A stretch of 64,000 bases of DNA from Berberis thunbergii (lineage: Eukaryota; Streptophyta; Magnoliopsida; Ranunculales; Berberidaceae): NCBI GenBank assembly GCA_003290165.1, contig QNQO01001177.1, forward strand, positions 124,001-188,000, written 5' to 3'. This document shows, one piece after another, positions 1 through 12,827 of the stretch. A model generated the notes under the pieces. That model saw nothing but the letters and a program-made list of their open reading frames with translations, ran no database searches and had not been told where the DNA came from. Every line of letters starts with the position of its first letter. Within the stretch, counting starts at the first letter, position 1. The translations under genes and the position numbers were made by a program.

Positions 1-1237
1 ATAACAAAATCAAATGGTGGTCAAATGGTGGATGTGGAGTGATACATCAATTTAGCCTAAAATGTAGTGATCCCCTCATGGATTCCATGCAACCAAACAC
101 ACCCTTATATTATTTCTTTTATTTTCTTTTTTCTTTTTCTTTTTTTCTTGGGGAAGGTTGAGCAGGGTATTATTGAATCCGAGAACCCTTAGATGCCTTT
201 GAAAATCTTGACTTGTGATATATCCAGCAGATCTAGCACCCGCTAGCGATCGTACGTTATTTCAAGTCTTATAATAAAACTTTTTTTATGGTACTTTGAT
301 CTAGTTTATCTCCCAAGTTTGATTTTCAGTTCACTGAACTGGTTGATGATACTTCTTCAATTTAACTGTGCCCTTCATTATTATACTGGGAATTGTGCAC
401 GTGAACAGCTGGATAAGTCATTTATTATCAGTTATCTATTTCATATTTAAATCTCACACGTACAGGAGGCACAACAACAAAACAAGCTGGTTTTGTTCAC
501 CATTACCGCCAATTGGCTAATGTTTTCTACACAAACCAAGTAAAAATGGACATTTAGCAAGCAGTCTAGGATTATACGTGTTGGAGTATGTCCAACTTTA
601 ATAAACATCAATTGCAATGACTGTATAGATAAACATAAATGAAGAATACCGCTCATAATGGTTTAAAAGTTCTTAGCCTTCAGAGGGTTTCTTCATATAG
701 ATTCTATATTCCTTGTCCATACTCATCATTATTAAGTTTCATTAGGTTTTTTTTCACTTGAATGTGAGCTTGTATTAGACTAAGATATAGTTATTCTGCT
801 ATACATATTATTCCACAGATAACTCTATTTGGTCTGCTGAATAGAAAAGATCATTGAAAATGTAGTTGAGACCACAAATCCCTTATTTAATTAGCAACAT
901 GAATCAAATTGAGAAAGTAGGACTATCATATGATAATCCTGTTAAACAATATAATAAAATGTAATGGGTGCACTTACTAGTATTTTTGTTCACTTCATAT
1001 TGTCATAGACAAAGTCAATTTTTCCAGGGATTTCCAAGACACTCTAGGCTACAAACTGCATGCTAAGGCTCAAATAAGTTGGAATGTGACTGGCACAATG
1101 TGGCTTGAGCTACTTAGAGCAGATTTACAACAGATGAACAAAGAAAATCGAACTCTTTCAACATTAGTGAACTCCTTGCTCTTTTTCTTCCTTGATCATA
1201 ATCCTATGTTAAAAAAAAAAATCTTAACAACTCACTG
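1..1237. other. 3' flank of the PWWP-like gene, no coding gene seen
   Basis: No supported open gene. The stretch lies downstream of the minus-strand PWWP-like gene and may hold its 3'UTR. A strong donor-like GTGAGT sits just after that gene's stop on the minus strand, so a spliced 3'UTR is possible. The rest is AT-rich with poly-T runs. Confidence 0.5.
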
Positions 1238-2520
1238 TCATTTGCTCCATTGTGTTGTCTTCTTGGAATTTCCTCTCGTCAGCATTCCATCATCCGCTGC
1301 TGAGGTTTTCCTAGCCACTAGGTTTTGTCATGGTTTTGACACAAATATTTGATACACAATCCAATAAATGTTTTCCCCAGTGACTCCTAACATGTTCATT
1401 ATTTTTTACAATTTTTTGTTATTGATTCTTTTTGCTACCGCAATTTTTTTTCTTTTTAAATATTTGTTTCTTCAGTTTTGTCGCTTTCTGCAAAGAGAGA
1501 AGGGGGAAAAAATAGTGGATTTAATAACTTGATGTGATTGTTAATTTCCTCATGGTTGAGCCATTAGATTTTTAAAACGCTGCTTCCACTGAGAATGCTA
1601 CAAAGAATGTAGGGAGTGCAAAATAAATGTGTTGATGGTTAGAGATAACAGTAAAAAGATTAGCTAACCTTCAGTTTCAGAAACCCCCCTCTTCAATCTT
1701 TTAGGTTTCATGTGAGAAAGATCCTACAAGCAAACATCATGTGAGAGGAGATGGCATAATTCCTTCTTTTTTTCTCATTTGCAAAGACTGCAAATAATTT
1801 TATCACATCTATGCAATGGTCAGCATAAAAAGTATTACCTGCTCCAACATTTTCTGGAATGTTTCACTATAACTGCCATTGTTTTGTTTGAGAATCTGAA
1901 TATAAACAGAAGTATGATCAAATTTAGTCCAAAGGGGATGTTAAAAATGATTCCATGTGTGTGTGAGAGAGTGTGTGTGCGAGAAAGGACAGAGGTATCC
2001 GATAACAAATTAACAACATGAACACTTATGAAGTTGAAAATATACATAGAAGCTCACCTTCTCAAACTCAGCATAGTATTTTGTAGGATCCCTGTATAGG
2101 CTGCAGCGGAAAAAAGGTAAGTATCATTAAGCCATAGAATTGACATGCCAAAACTAACAGAATAAAAAATAAAAAATAAACGAGATCACTTACTACTTAT
2201 AGGTTCCATACAACCGGAGAAGAACGTCATTTGCTAATTTCCTTGATGGCTTACTACTCTTACTAACAGTTTTCTCATTAATGACCTAGCAGCCCAAACA
2301 AATAATTGCATAAGTTTTCAAGGCTTAACCAGTTTCCATTATATATCTACATGACAATGCCATGAGAGAATACCACCTGTGCAGGCCACCAAAGACTACG
2401 GATTGGGACCCATACAATATCACCTAACATGAGTGTTCCTTTCACTTTAGTATCATCAAGGCCAACATCAACAACCTCCTTGACAGGATGTCGACTACTT
2501 GCCAGGCGTTCACTTTTCAT
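1238..2520 (-). CDS. PWWP/Tudor-like domain protein, six coding exons
   Basis: Putative chromatin-associated protein. PWWP/Tudor-type domains bind methylated histones or DNA; that role is inferred from the family. Coding exons on the minus strand are 2520-2377, 2285-2194, 2100-2058, 1895-1839, 1723-1669 and 1317-1238. All introns are GT-AG and the reading frame holds across every junction, giving about 156 aa. The domain core is LGDIVWVPIRSLWWPAQ near residues 32-48, then LLRLYGTYKYLYRDPTKYYA after the next two junctions. ILKQNNGSY follows, then a basic tail. The start is the first ATG in the exon, at 2520. The last exon is the least certain: two acceptors (after 1318 or 17 bp further in) give the same frame and end in TGA at 1238-1240. 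The protein is short for PWWP proteins, so a longer alternative 3' end cannot be excluded. The 5'UTR is split by a 3.3 kb intron. Confidence 0.75.
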
Positions 2521-2534
2521 TGTCTGAGCGCGAG

Positions 2535-5500
2535 CTTTGGAGGAGCAGATATATATGCTAATACAGACACTATCAACAAAACTGCTTGATGCATTACACT
2601 GTAATTAATGAGAACTAAGATGACTGAACAAGAGACACTTATACACTGCATGGAAGGAAGAAAATCAGATTAAACTAAATCCTAGAAGTTGCACACAGCA
2701 CTTGTCATATTGAAGAATGAATTCTGATACAGAGAAGGAGAAAGATGCAATTTTTAAATGAGCACTGAAAACCCAACAGGTCGACGGAACAAAATGTAAA
2801 ATTACATGAAGAGTGTGTGCCTCTAGCTGGGTGAACAGTGAAAGCTATGACATTGGGCATGCAATTGTTTGCTTAAGGAAATGAGAGGACCTAATTTCAA
2901 GAGGTTAGCAACATGTTTTGGGAATATATATGCTATCAAGGCTAGCCTAGGCAATCGCCGCAACCGCCTCACCTTCTCTTGAAGGTGTGCCACTATGTTC
3001 ATTTACTCACAATTCGGTTCTCTTCTTCTCCCCTTCTGTTTCTCTTTTTCTCTCTCTTCCTTTCCTTCATTGAGATTTATGAGATTTCTACTTTGCACTA
3101 TACATTTCTCTCATTTCTAATGAAGGTGAAATAATATGGATAGGAGGATGAAGATGGAGGACGGCATGGCTTGTCTAGAGATAATGATGATATATAGGTT
3201 GAGAATATGGGGTTGGAGGAGAGTACTAGTTAGAATGAAGTTTGTAATTCACATCTTAAAACCATTTAATAAGGTAAAGTAATTTGAATATGTTTTTTAA
3301 GGGCCCTCAACCTCTCGGCAATCATGAGGCATGATGCTAGGATGGAACACCTTGCATCACCTCGCGCCTCAAACTGCCCAGTGGCATATTCAACACAAAA
3401 TAGAAAGAAAGAAAGAAAAAAAAAAAAAAAAAAGAGCATCCATAGTGAGCTGCTGAGCTCCATGCAACTACTTGATGGTGTTAACAACTAACAGTTTTGC
3501 AATGTCCTAACTTTCATATAACCTAGTCGCACAAATGAGCTGATGTATACATGTGTACAAGCCAGTCTCAGCTGCAATAACAGCTATAAAAATTATATAT
3601 TATCATAGCAAATTTCCATCAACGCCATATAAATTGTTGAAACACACAACTTAGAAAAATGAGATAGGCACAAGTAGGTACAACTGCTGGTGCATCTCGA
3701 ATCTCAAAGAAAATAAAGGCCCAAGACAAACAAATGGGAGATATTTGCTGATTATGGAATGGTGGGCCAGAGTGCATTGCTAACTCGTCCTGATGCAGTA
3801 ATAACAAAGCTTCAAAAATCAGGACAAGAGATTCACTGCTATGTTGCCATGTGTTTCTTCGCATTACGCTTTCACCTCATTACTATATCTAGTTATGAGC
3901 TATGCAACAATGGATCTACTTTCACACACAAAAAAAAAAAAAAAAAGTCTACACGTATCATGTCATCACTCATGAGTACTCCCGTCAAACACTTCATGCT
4001 TAGATCATCAACTTTGCACATATCTTTGAAAAGTTTCAATTCTATACTAATCTTACAAGCTTCGAATATGAGTAATAGCTCAAAACTTATTGCTAAAAAG
4101 TAAATAATATGAAAATGTACAAGCGTGTCCCCTAGAGTATTTCCTATTTTATTTTTGCCATTGTGTCGGATATCGATTCTCGTATTCGTGACGTTTTTAC
4201 ATAGGTTAAGAGTAGCACAAATGCAAATGACTGACTTTCGTATCCTAAATTCTCGTGATTCTCTCTGCTTTCCACTATCGTTTCATTAAACAACCTCTTC
4301 TATTTTGAACAAGTCTCTAGCGCTTACAATGGCTGTCAAAAAAATGTCATCGACTATTGCCTCTAATCCAGGACAATATCCAAACATTCTCCATGGTAAT
4401 GACATCCCTAGTCTAAACTTTAAAAGCATGAACTATGGGATTATTTCTTCGATATACATTGTGATAATTTATTTGATCTACAAGCAACAAAAAATGCCTG
4501 GCATGAAAGTTTCTCCAAAAAGGTTATCCTCATTACACTTACATAGCCTAAAACCAAGGATGCATGGACATGGACACGGACACGCACGTCGTGTCGGACA
4601 CGGCCACAACACACCGACTTGACAATTTTCTAAAAACTAGGCATCGGAGACATGTCATACAATTTTTTTTATTAAGTCATATAAACATAAATAATAATCT
4701 AATAAAGTATCTTCCTAGACACTCTGTTGTAAGAAAAAATAAAGTAGAGAAAAAATATAGTACAGGAGAGAATAAGCAAGTTAGAGAAGAAGCATAGACT
4801 ACATCTATGCTTTAGTGGTTTTTTGCCTTATTTATCTAAAATAACAATTGAAAGATTTGTTCACTTCAGATGGATAACAACCATTAAATTAGATGGTTAT
4901 TTGCAAATATCTAAGAATAGGAAATATAGCAAAGTTGGTTTTCAAGTTTTGACCAAGTTTCGAGGGTATCGGAGGCGTGTCTGACACGTTGACCACATTG
5001 ACCATGTGTCTGACACGTTGACCACATTGACCATGTGTCTGACACCTGCCGATGCGATGACCAAGTGTCTGACACGTGTCGAGTGAATGTCTATGTCAGA
5101 TATGTGTCGGACACGGATACGGCAAGTTTTCGAAGAGTCGGTGCTTCCTTGCCTAAAACGAATTCCAACAATATCAAATTGAACAAATTAACAACATCCC
5201 CTTAACAACAAGCAATTGGAATAAGGATTTGTCAATGACGATGATGATACCATACTGAAGCTGGATCCAATTTAGTCCACCATAAAACAGTCAGAGTTCA
5301 GTGTAACAAAATTTCATAAATCCCCACCACGGCACCACCGTCTAAAGCAATTTAGTTCAAGTTGTAGAATGACTTGAATCCAGCATTGCCTAAAACTAGT
5401 TTTGAGTACTTCCACCCCAATTCCCAATTTCACATATCTACTAAAATATTTCCATATATGCCACCAGGTGACATTGATACAACCTGAATACAGTTTTTTC

Positions 5501-5874
5501 AGAATCTTATTGCTTTCAAAATGAATACAACCTCAACATTGTCCTCATCCTTTACCTATTACATAAGATTCAACACAAAAAGAGGGGTTGTTTTATGAGA
5601 AAGGTTATGGGGTTTGCAAAAGTGAGACAAAAATTTTGTGATTCTGAAGATACCCTTTTGCCTTTTGTGACTCTAGAAATTTAAACAAAGAACCATTGAA
5701 TGCTATGGGTTATCATCCAAGGGTCTGGACATGAGGGTGAGCTACACAACTATGGGTTTCTTGTTAAGAACTGCAAATGCCAAAACAAAGAAATAAACAA
5801 CACCACAACAACAATAAAAGTAGTAGAGGATGAGAAAAACAACAGAGATGAGAAGGGAAAGAGATGAAGAGTAC
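2535..5874 (-). other. Leader intron of the PWWP-like gene
   Basis: Predicted 3,340 bp intron in the 5'UTR. The donor (CAG|GTAC on the minus strand) is at 5875/5874 and the acceptor (CCAAAG) at 2536/2535. Apart from the hAT element at 4555-5151 it contains only AT-rich sequence and poly-A runs. No coding gene was seen. Confidence 0.55.
4555..5151. mobile_element. Non-autonomous hAT element, 597 bp
   Basis: Flanked by a perfect 8 bp target-site duplication CCTAAAAC (4547-4554 and 5152-5159), the hallmark of hAT insertion. Terminal inverted repeats match: CAAGGATGCA at the left and CAAGGAAGCA (reverse complement) at the right. The subterminal motif GTGTCGGACACGG occurs at 4591-4603 and 5104-5116. 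Near the right end a ~31 bp unit containing GTGTCTGACACGTTGACCAC is repeated in tandem (about 4975-5060). There is no coding capacity. The element belongs to the same family as the transposase-bearing copy at 54735-57879. Confidence 0.9.
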
Positions 5875-6085
5875 CTGTTAAATCGACTCAAAAGGGACGA
5901 AGAAGAAGAAGCTTTATTGGAACACCCAGAAAGCTAAAACCCCAAGAAAGTAACAATGGGGTTTGGAGGGGTTTAGCTTTGATCGATGTCACTCACCAGA
6001 GATCTCAGAATCTCACTCACAATTTCATTGGCGTGAGGGAGTGATGGTTCATTTTCAACACTTCTCTCTCTCTCTCTCATTGGAG
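5875..6085 (-). promoter_or_regulatory. 5'UTR exon and promoter-proximal region of the PWWP-like gene
   Basis: On the minus strand this reads as a GA-rich leader (CT repeat at about 6063-6080 on the plus strand) ending in a good donor, CAG|GTAC, at 5875/5874. That is typical of a plant 5'UTR exon. The transcription start is probably near 6060-6100 but no clear TATA box fixes it. Confidence 0.45.
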
Positions 6086-6089
6086 ACTG

Positions 6090-9000
6090 TTTAACGCCAC
6101 GCCACTTTGACTGTTGAAAAATATGGGCCGGTCGGTAAATGGGCTCTTCTTATCCAAGCGGATCTGGACATGGGCCTAGCATGGACCTTCTAGTGGGCAG
6201 ATTACTGATGTGTTCCTTGCAAAGAATTATGATTTTGGTTGTAAGCAAGACTGTTATTAGCATAAATTTTGGTAAATTTAAAGAATGAAAGAGTTTTTTT
6301 TAGTTTCGCATTCATTAGTTTATACCTATTAAAATTGGACACTTATTTTAAAAGCTATTTTGAGTTTAACCCTTGTTTTCTGACAAAACCGTTAAGTCCA
6401 CGTCATTGACAAGTCAAGATTAATTTTCAAACACTGTTTAGCGCGAGCCAAACGCATAAGATTGGTTTATAAACACAATACTTGGTGAGACAAACCACTT
6501 GAAACCAAACATTTGCTGGGATAAAGATTTTGGAGGACTCTTCCCTTGAGAATCTTTTTATTTTGTTAATGGATACAATGGAATGGTTCAAAAATTTCGA
6601 TGCCATCCTCCACTTCTCATGGACCTCTCATTTGGCCAAGTTTATGCCACGTGATTTGTGAATATTAACAAGCAGTCATAAGTGAATCACAGCTATGAAG
6701 CAAGGCAGAAACTGAAGGACAGTGATCTTATGCTTCCTCGTTAGTCGTTACAATTGTCACCTAACAACACTCAATTTTGCAAGGAAAGATATGAGGCCAT
6801 AAAAGCCTTCACTGTGATTACAGTATCGACGTTACATGCTTTGCTGGACAATTGGACGGTATCAAGATTGATATCACAATCTAGCACACAAATATGGGGT
6901 ATCAAGATTCAATCTCGTCACTAAGTAAAAAATAAAACAATAAATACAACCTTAAACATCTGAAATCTTCATATATGACCTTGAATCTTCCACCTCTGGT
7001 ATGCAGATCAAATCCGAACTTATAAGATAGGAGCAGAACTTAAGGTGGTGATTGTTAATTGCAGCTGGAATCCTGGCTTCCTATCGCAGATACAGTTTAG
7101 AAAGTAATCTTTAAAACCAATTGTGCATCACAATAACTTTGGATATTGACAACATGTATTACAGATGCAATTCGCCTTGCCATTTGCTATGTTCAAAACT
7201 TGGCTGCTTAGATGTTTCAAACCAAAACAAATCTGATATCCTGCAGTGCTGGACATGCATCGACATACTGACCACAGAGAAATTGAGACATGCTATCATC
7301 CAACTCACATACACCAACCATTCCAGTCTGGTCTCAACTCTCGAGCGAGCACGAATGTAGTCCTTGCAATATTTAAGCCATCTTAGTCAAATGCTGCAGA
7401 AAAGAACACGATGCAACATATCAATTCCTAATAAATTATCAAAAGAATAATCAAGTCCAACATGCATAATATCGGTGTAAGTGAGTTTGAACATCTGATA
7501 AGCACTGCCATTAAGTTAGGAAAAGATAATAGCACAGCGAAATTCAATCACAGATACTTGTTGGAGTTTGATGAGTTGCGTCACATGGTTCCGACTTTGA
7601 AGTTTGATCCATGTATCAAACTGTCGCATGACGGAATATAACTGCAGCTTCAAACCTCTAAACTCAAACACAGCCACTGTTTTGGGCTGTATCAACTTGG
7701 CTTAGCATAAATAAGCTACCTTCCTTGGATCACATATATCACAGTCTACAGTTGTAAAAGAACAAGTTGAAAAAGACATATAACTAAGGTAGTTATAGTA
7801 TTGTACCAACATTGTGGAAAACAAGTTGCAAATGCCAGTACCAGGTAATGGAGATTTTGTTGGATGACAATGACATACTATAAACTCTATACGGCAACTC
7901 ATATTATGAACTCTACATTATAATTTATAGCAGCACATAGGCAAGTTGAAGGCTAAGCCGAACTCAGCATCTGGCATGTGATCTAATATGGTATTTACTA
8001 GTGTTCCTACATTCTCATAAATTTTAAAAAATATATATTAGAAAAAATATAATAATAAAAAATAACTTTCGTGACAAGCCAGTTAGCCCCTGATCAGTTC
8101 CAGTACTGCATCTCCCCCAAAAAAAAAGGCTTTCAACCTAGTTCATCTGACAATTAACAACAGTAAACCAATAAAATGCAAAATAAACTATACGCTAGCT
8201 CCATGAATCAGCTGTCCATGAATAGAATCAGCTGTGTATTTCTCATTTAAGGGTCGCAGAAAATAATAGAAGTGGGAAAAAATGTACAAAGCGATTGGAC
8301 ATTAAACTTGTTACTTTTTGCAGAGGTTTACTGTAATTCGGGAGTTCAAGCATGGTGATTAATAGTTTTCAATTTCTTTCTTTCTGTACACTATTATCCC
8401 ATATAAAAAGACACTTTTTTCTCTAAAAGAAGGGATTTAACGAGGGTAGTCCATGGAACATATATCTGTCAACATGAAGTATTTACTTACATGTGTGACA
8501 AATAATAGTCTAGATGAGTATGGATATGGATTGATAAAAGATATGAAGCATGGAATAGGTGGACAAAAGGGTTAATTGAAAGGATAAAACCTATAACTGC
8601 TGCCATTTAACAAGTAAATGCTACCTGTTAATGGCACATGCACATGTGCAAATACATGTAGACACATCTTGTGTCGGCACGCGTATTTTCAGACAGCCTA
8701 GCTCGAGGGATTAATTGAAAGGATAGAATCCAAGTAAAGTACCAAGCCCATGCACCATGCTTAAATACATCCACATACACTTGTCTACCTGCAGCTCTGT
8801 GCATTCACAAATGAACACATATGGGATGAAATAGATAAGGAACCAAAGTACCAATCATCACAATCAATATGCTGATGCAAGTTATCAATCAACAACAGGA
8901 AACAATTAGTAATGCATGGGATTAAATGATGAGGCTTGTGTACCGCTTTTTTGAAAATGAAGGCATCTAGGTTAAACAAATTCTTCTCTGGAATCTGAAT

Positions 9001-12000
9001 CCCCAAGCTAGTAGCTACGATTCCATTTCAACACAGTTCAATGAAAATAATGAAAAAAAAAGTTCGGAAATAAATGACAAAAAAATTCCAAAAAAACAAT
9101 CAAATGACTAGCTACAAACAATTGTTGAACTGTCTAGTAATTGCAATAATCTGTCAAAAATTCAACATTAAACGCAAATAAATAAATTAGATGGATTAGC
9201 TCACCTTAGAAGGATATTTGCGCTTCATAAGCATTTCAGAACACTGATACTGCTTCCATACTCATGAATCTACAAAGAGGCAACTGCTTAAAAATTACAA
9301 ACTATATTCCTTCGAATTTAATATCCACCAAAATGGTAATTCAGATTGTTTCTGATATATTAGTCAATAAACAGAAAATAAAGAAATAAATGAACCTAGG
9401 GGGAAAAAGGTAAGAAACGTACAAAAAGATAGATTAGACTTGCAGTCTTCTTTTTTGCAAATGCAGTGGTTTACTGTAGTTTGGGAATTCAAGCTTGGCT
9501 ATTAGTCATTTACGACTTATTACATATGTGTAAAACACTTCAATACCCTCTTAATGAAGATGTTTTTTTTTAGAGAAAGAAAGATGTTATTCTATAGTTT
9601 AGGAAATATGCGACTCTCATCATAAAGTCCCCTGCAAACATATGCATAAATAATAGTCTAGATGGGAGTGGATACAGACTTAAAAAAGGTAATGAAGGCT
9701 GGAAAAGGTGATCTGAAGGATTGATTGAGAGGATAAAATCCACAACTATATAAAAATTTAACAAGTCAGCAATATCCATACGTTCTCAGACAGCCTAGCT
9801 AGAAGAATTAAGAGGAAAAGAATCCAAGCAAGCAAGTCCAACGTGACTGAAACTATAAAATTCTAGCAATGTACGAGTACAACCATTTTGTGAAGTGTTA
9901 CATGTAGAAACATGGCCATGCACATTATCAGACAGCCTCTGTGGCAGGTGATCAGTGATCTTATGGTAAGGATGGTAAGACTTTCTAATGTTCTTTGCCT
10001 TTCTTGAAACAAGCTCACTAACTTGATCCAGTAAAGAATTCCCAAAAATAAATATGGGCTTCCAACCTTGCTCATCTGATGATGGATAATACCAAAAAGT
10101 GCAATACAAACTCGAATAAACAGAAGGAAAATTACATAGCATAGCTCTTGGAGAGCAACAGCAGCTTTTTTTTTCTCATTTAGGGTTACAAAACGTACTA
10201 AAGACATCCTAGTTAAATTTTTATGAAAGAGAAAAGATCACTTGCATATATGGTGTGTTATTAATGCGCCGTTAAATCAGCAATTAATCAGTAAGAAATC
10301 GATTATCAAAGGGTGACCGATACGAATTGGGTAATTAGTTGTTTGATTTAGCAGTCACTAATTAATCAGTGAGAATTCGGTGAGTCACCGATTAATTGGC
10401 CAGAAATCGGTGAATATATATATATATATATACACTTTGAAAATTAGACCAAAAAAATTGGTCTTGAACCTCGAAGGGTTTGTTTTAACTACATAGCATA
10501 CATGTGCCTTAAGTCTTAAATATTAAAAGCCAATCTAGATGAGTGTGGATGCAGAGTGAAAAAATATATGAAGCATTGAAGGTGATATGATACCAACGAT
10601 TAACTGAAAGGATAAAATCCATGACTACAACCCTTAGTAAGTAAATGCCACTTTAAATCTAAAAATCAGTAAGATGCTGGCATGTTTGCAAATTTTGAGA
10701 CAGTGTGGCATGAAGGATTGATTGAAAGAACTTACATTCGGTAACACATGGGATCAAATGGATGAGGAACCAAAGCAAACAAATCCATACAATCAACAAG
10801 GTTGTTTTATATGATTTTCTTCAAAATAAAGACATTTAGAAAAAACAAATTTGTCTTGGAATCTGGAACCCTGCTCTACATCTCCCATTTGGCAACAAAA
10901 TACGAAAAGCTCAGAAATAGTTTAACTAGCCAATAATTCCATAAATAGGCTTTCAGTGCTTACAAAACTGCAACTAAATCAGTCAAAGATAGCTGAAATG
11001 AACAAGATAGATGGATTAGCTGAACGCACCTTAGAGGACTTCCGTGCTCCATATGCATTACAGATCAGTGATGCTGCTTGCATCGTCATGAACATAAAAA
11101 GAGACAGCTAATTCAATTTTAAAGACTACATTAGCAACCACCAAAATTACAAATTCAGATTAGATCTGATAAACAACAAATAAGCAAACAAACAACAGTC
11201 CTACTTCCAATGAACTCCTACAACTACGCTTCCTAGACCTTGTTCATAAACAAATTACATGATACGTTCTTGTTTTCTTCAGGGATACAGAACAGAGTGA
11301 AAACATGTGAGACATGTAAAATGTGATTGATGTAGTGATTTAGGGTAGTTTGGGAGTTCAAGCTCCGTTACTTGGCATCATTTATGGTTTACGAATTCTA
11401 CATGACTACAGTAAATTCTAGATGAAAACAAGAAATGAAGCATCAAGATGCCTGAAGGACTAATTGAAAGGATAATATCATGACTACAATCAATAGTACA
11501 TGTAATAAAGTAAATGCTAGTTAAGAACTAAAAGGTCAGCAATACTTTGAGACATGTACGCTCGCACACATTCTCAGAGCCTGGCTAGAAGATATAATTG
11601 AAAGGACAAAATCCAAGCAAACTACTAGTATAACAGTTTTCCAAAAAATAAAACGAAAAATCTAACATAATTAAAAGGATAAAACCCTGGTAAAAAAAAA
11701 ACAACCGAGTCTACAAGCAAGTGCCATATACTAACGAACACACGCATAACCCATTAAGCACATTCACACCGATTCGTGGAACTGCACAAGCAGTGCCATG
11801 CATAAAGATAGTCATTAGTAATCCACTTGCACGCACTTATATGTCTGCGGGTCTGGCATGTGCAAGCATACAGAGATTGAACAAATAGTCTAGATGAGCA
11901 TGTATACAGATTGAAAACAGATCAACACGAAGAGGTGGCCTTGAAAAGATAAGATCCACTACTACAAAAGCTAAAAAGTCAACAATATGCGGAAACAGGA

Positions 12001-12827
12001 AAGTACAGGCACATTCTCAAACAACCTAGTTTAAGGATTACTTGAAAGGAAAAGTCCAAGCGAGCTACTACTAGTACAATTTGTACAACCATTTTGAAGT
12101 CCCACATAAATCATAGACCACCTGCGAGCACAAGTGCAGCACATAAAGGTACTCACCATAGATTCACATACATCCACCTGTCAGTCTGCAGCTCTTTGCA
12201 TGCACAAGCTCACACACACACATGATATCTATAGATATAAGGAACCAAAGTAACCAACATAATCAATATACTCGTGCAAATCCAGACTTGAAAAGAAGAA
12301 ACATTTAGTAACACATCGGATCAACTGGATAAGGAAAGAAAGAAAGGAAATCATACCTATCAATACGCTAGCATATGATATTCCTGAAAACCAATTTATC
12401 ACCCTGGATCCCTAAACCACGTCATCAGTGGCAGTTCAAGTATGTAAAATTCATGAAAAACATGAAAATTCAAGGAAACAAACAATAGATAAGCTTACAA
12501 CAATAACTGGACTAGCAATAATTGCATAGATAGGCTTCAAATACTAGGAAAACTTGCAATGAAATCTGTCAAAGCCTACAGATGAATTAGCAAAAAGAGC
12601 ACTTTTGAAGGATTTACATATGCATTTCAGAAAACTAACGCGGCTTGCATATTCAAAAGTCTACAGAGAGCCAATCTATTAGGAGCTGCAAACTACATTT
12701 CTTAAAGTTAAGCATAAAGTCTTGCTAAGAAGCAACCACCAGAAGATGAATTCAGGTTGCCTGATATCCTTGGCTGGCAAATAAACAAAACAACAGAAGT
12801 TCAGCTTTCCATCGGACTCCGCAATAA
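6090..12827. other. Intergenic region with repeated non-coding modules
   Basis: No protein gene is supported. From about 8.3 kb to 12.1 kb a degenerate module starting near TCTAGATGAG and ending near GAAAGGATAAAATCCA recurs at about 8507, 9648, 10535, 11410 and 11885. A second module ending in a donor-like AAGGTG on the minus strand recurs near 9200, 11015 and 12590. On the minus strand 7395-7000 begins with a good acceptor (TTTTCTGCAG) and looks like a terminal untranslated exon. These may be spliced 3'UTR pieces of the J-protein gene, but that is inference. Confidence 0.45.
10413..10433. repeat. (TA)n microsatellite
   Basis: An uninterrupted TA dinucleotide tract of about ten units inside AT-rich intergenic DNA. 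Confidence 0.9.

Noticed and set aside
1086..1200. Plus-strand frame with ELLRADLQQMNKENRTL, reminiscent of the leucine-zipper region of WRKY proteins
   Set aside because: Only about 20 residues, low-complexity coiled-coil-like, no WRKY domain or zinc finger nearby, and no splice sites that extend it.
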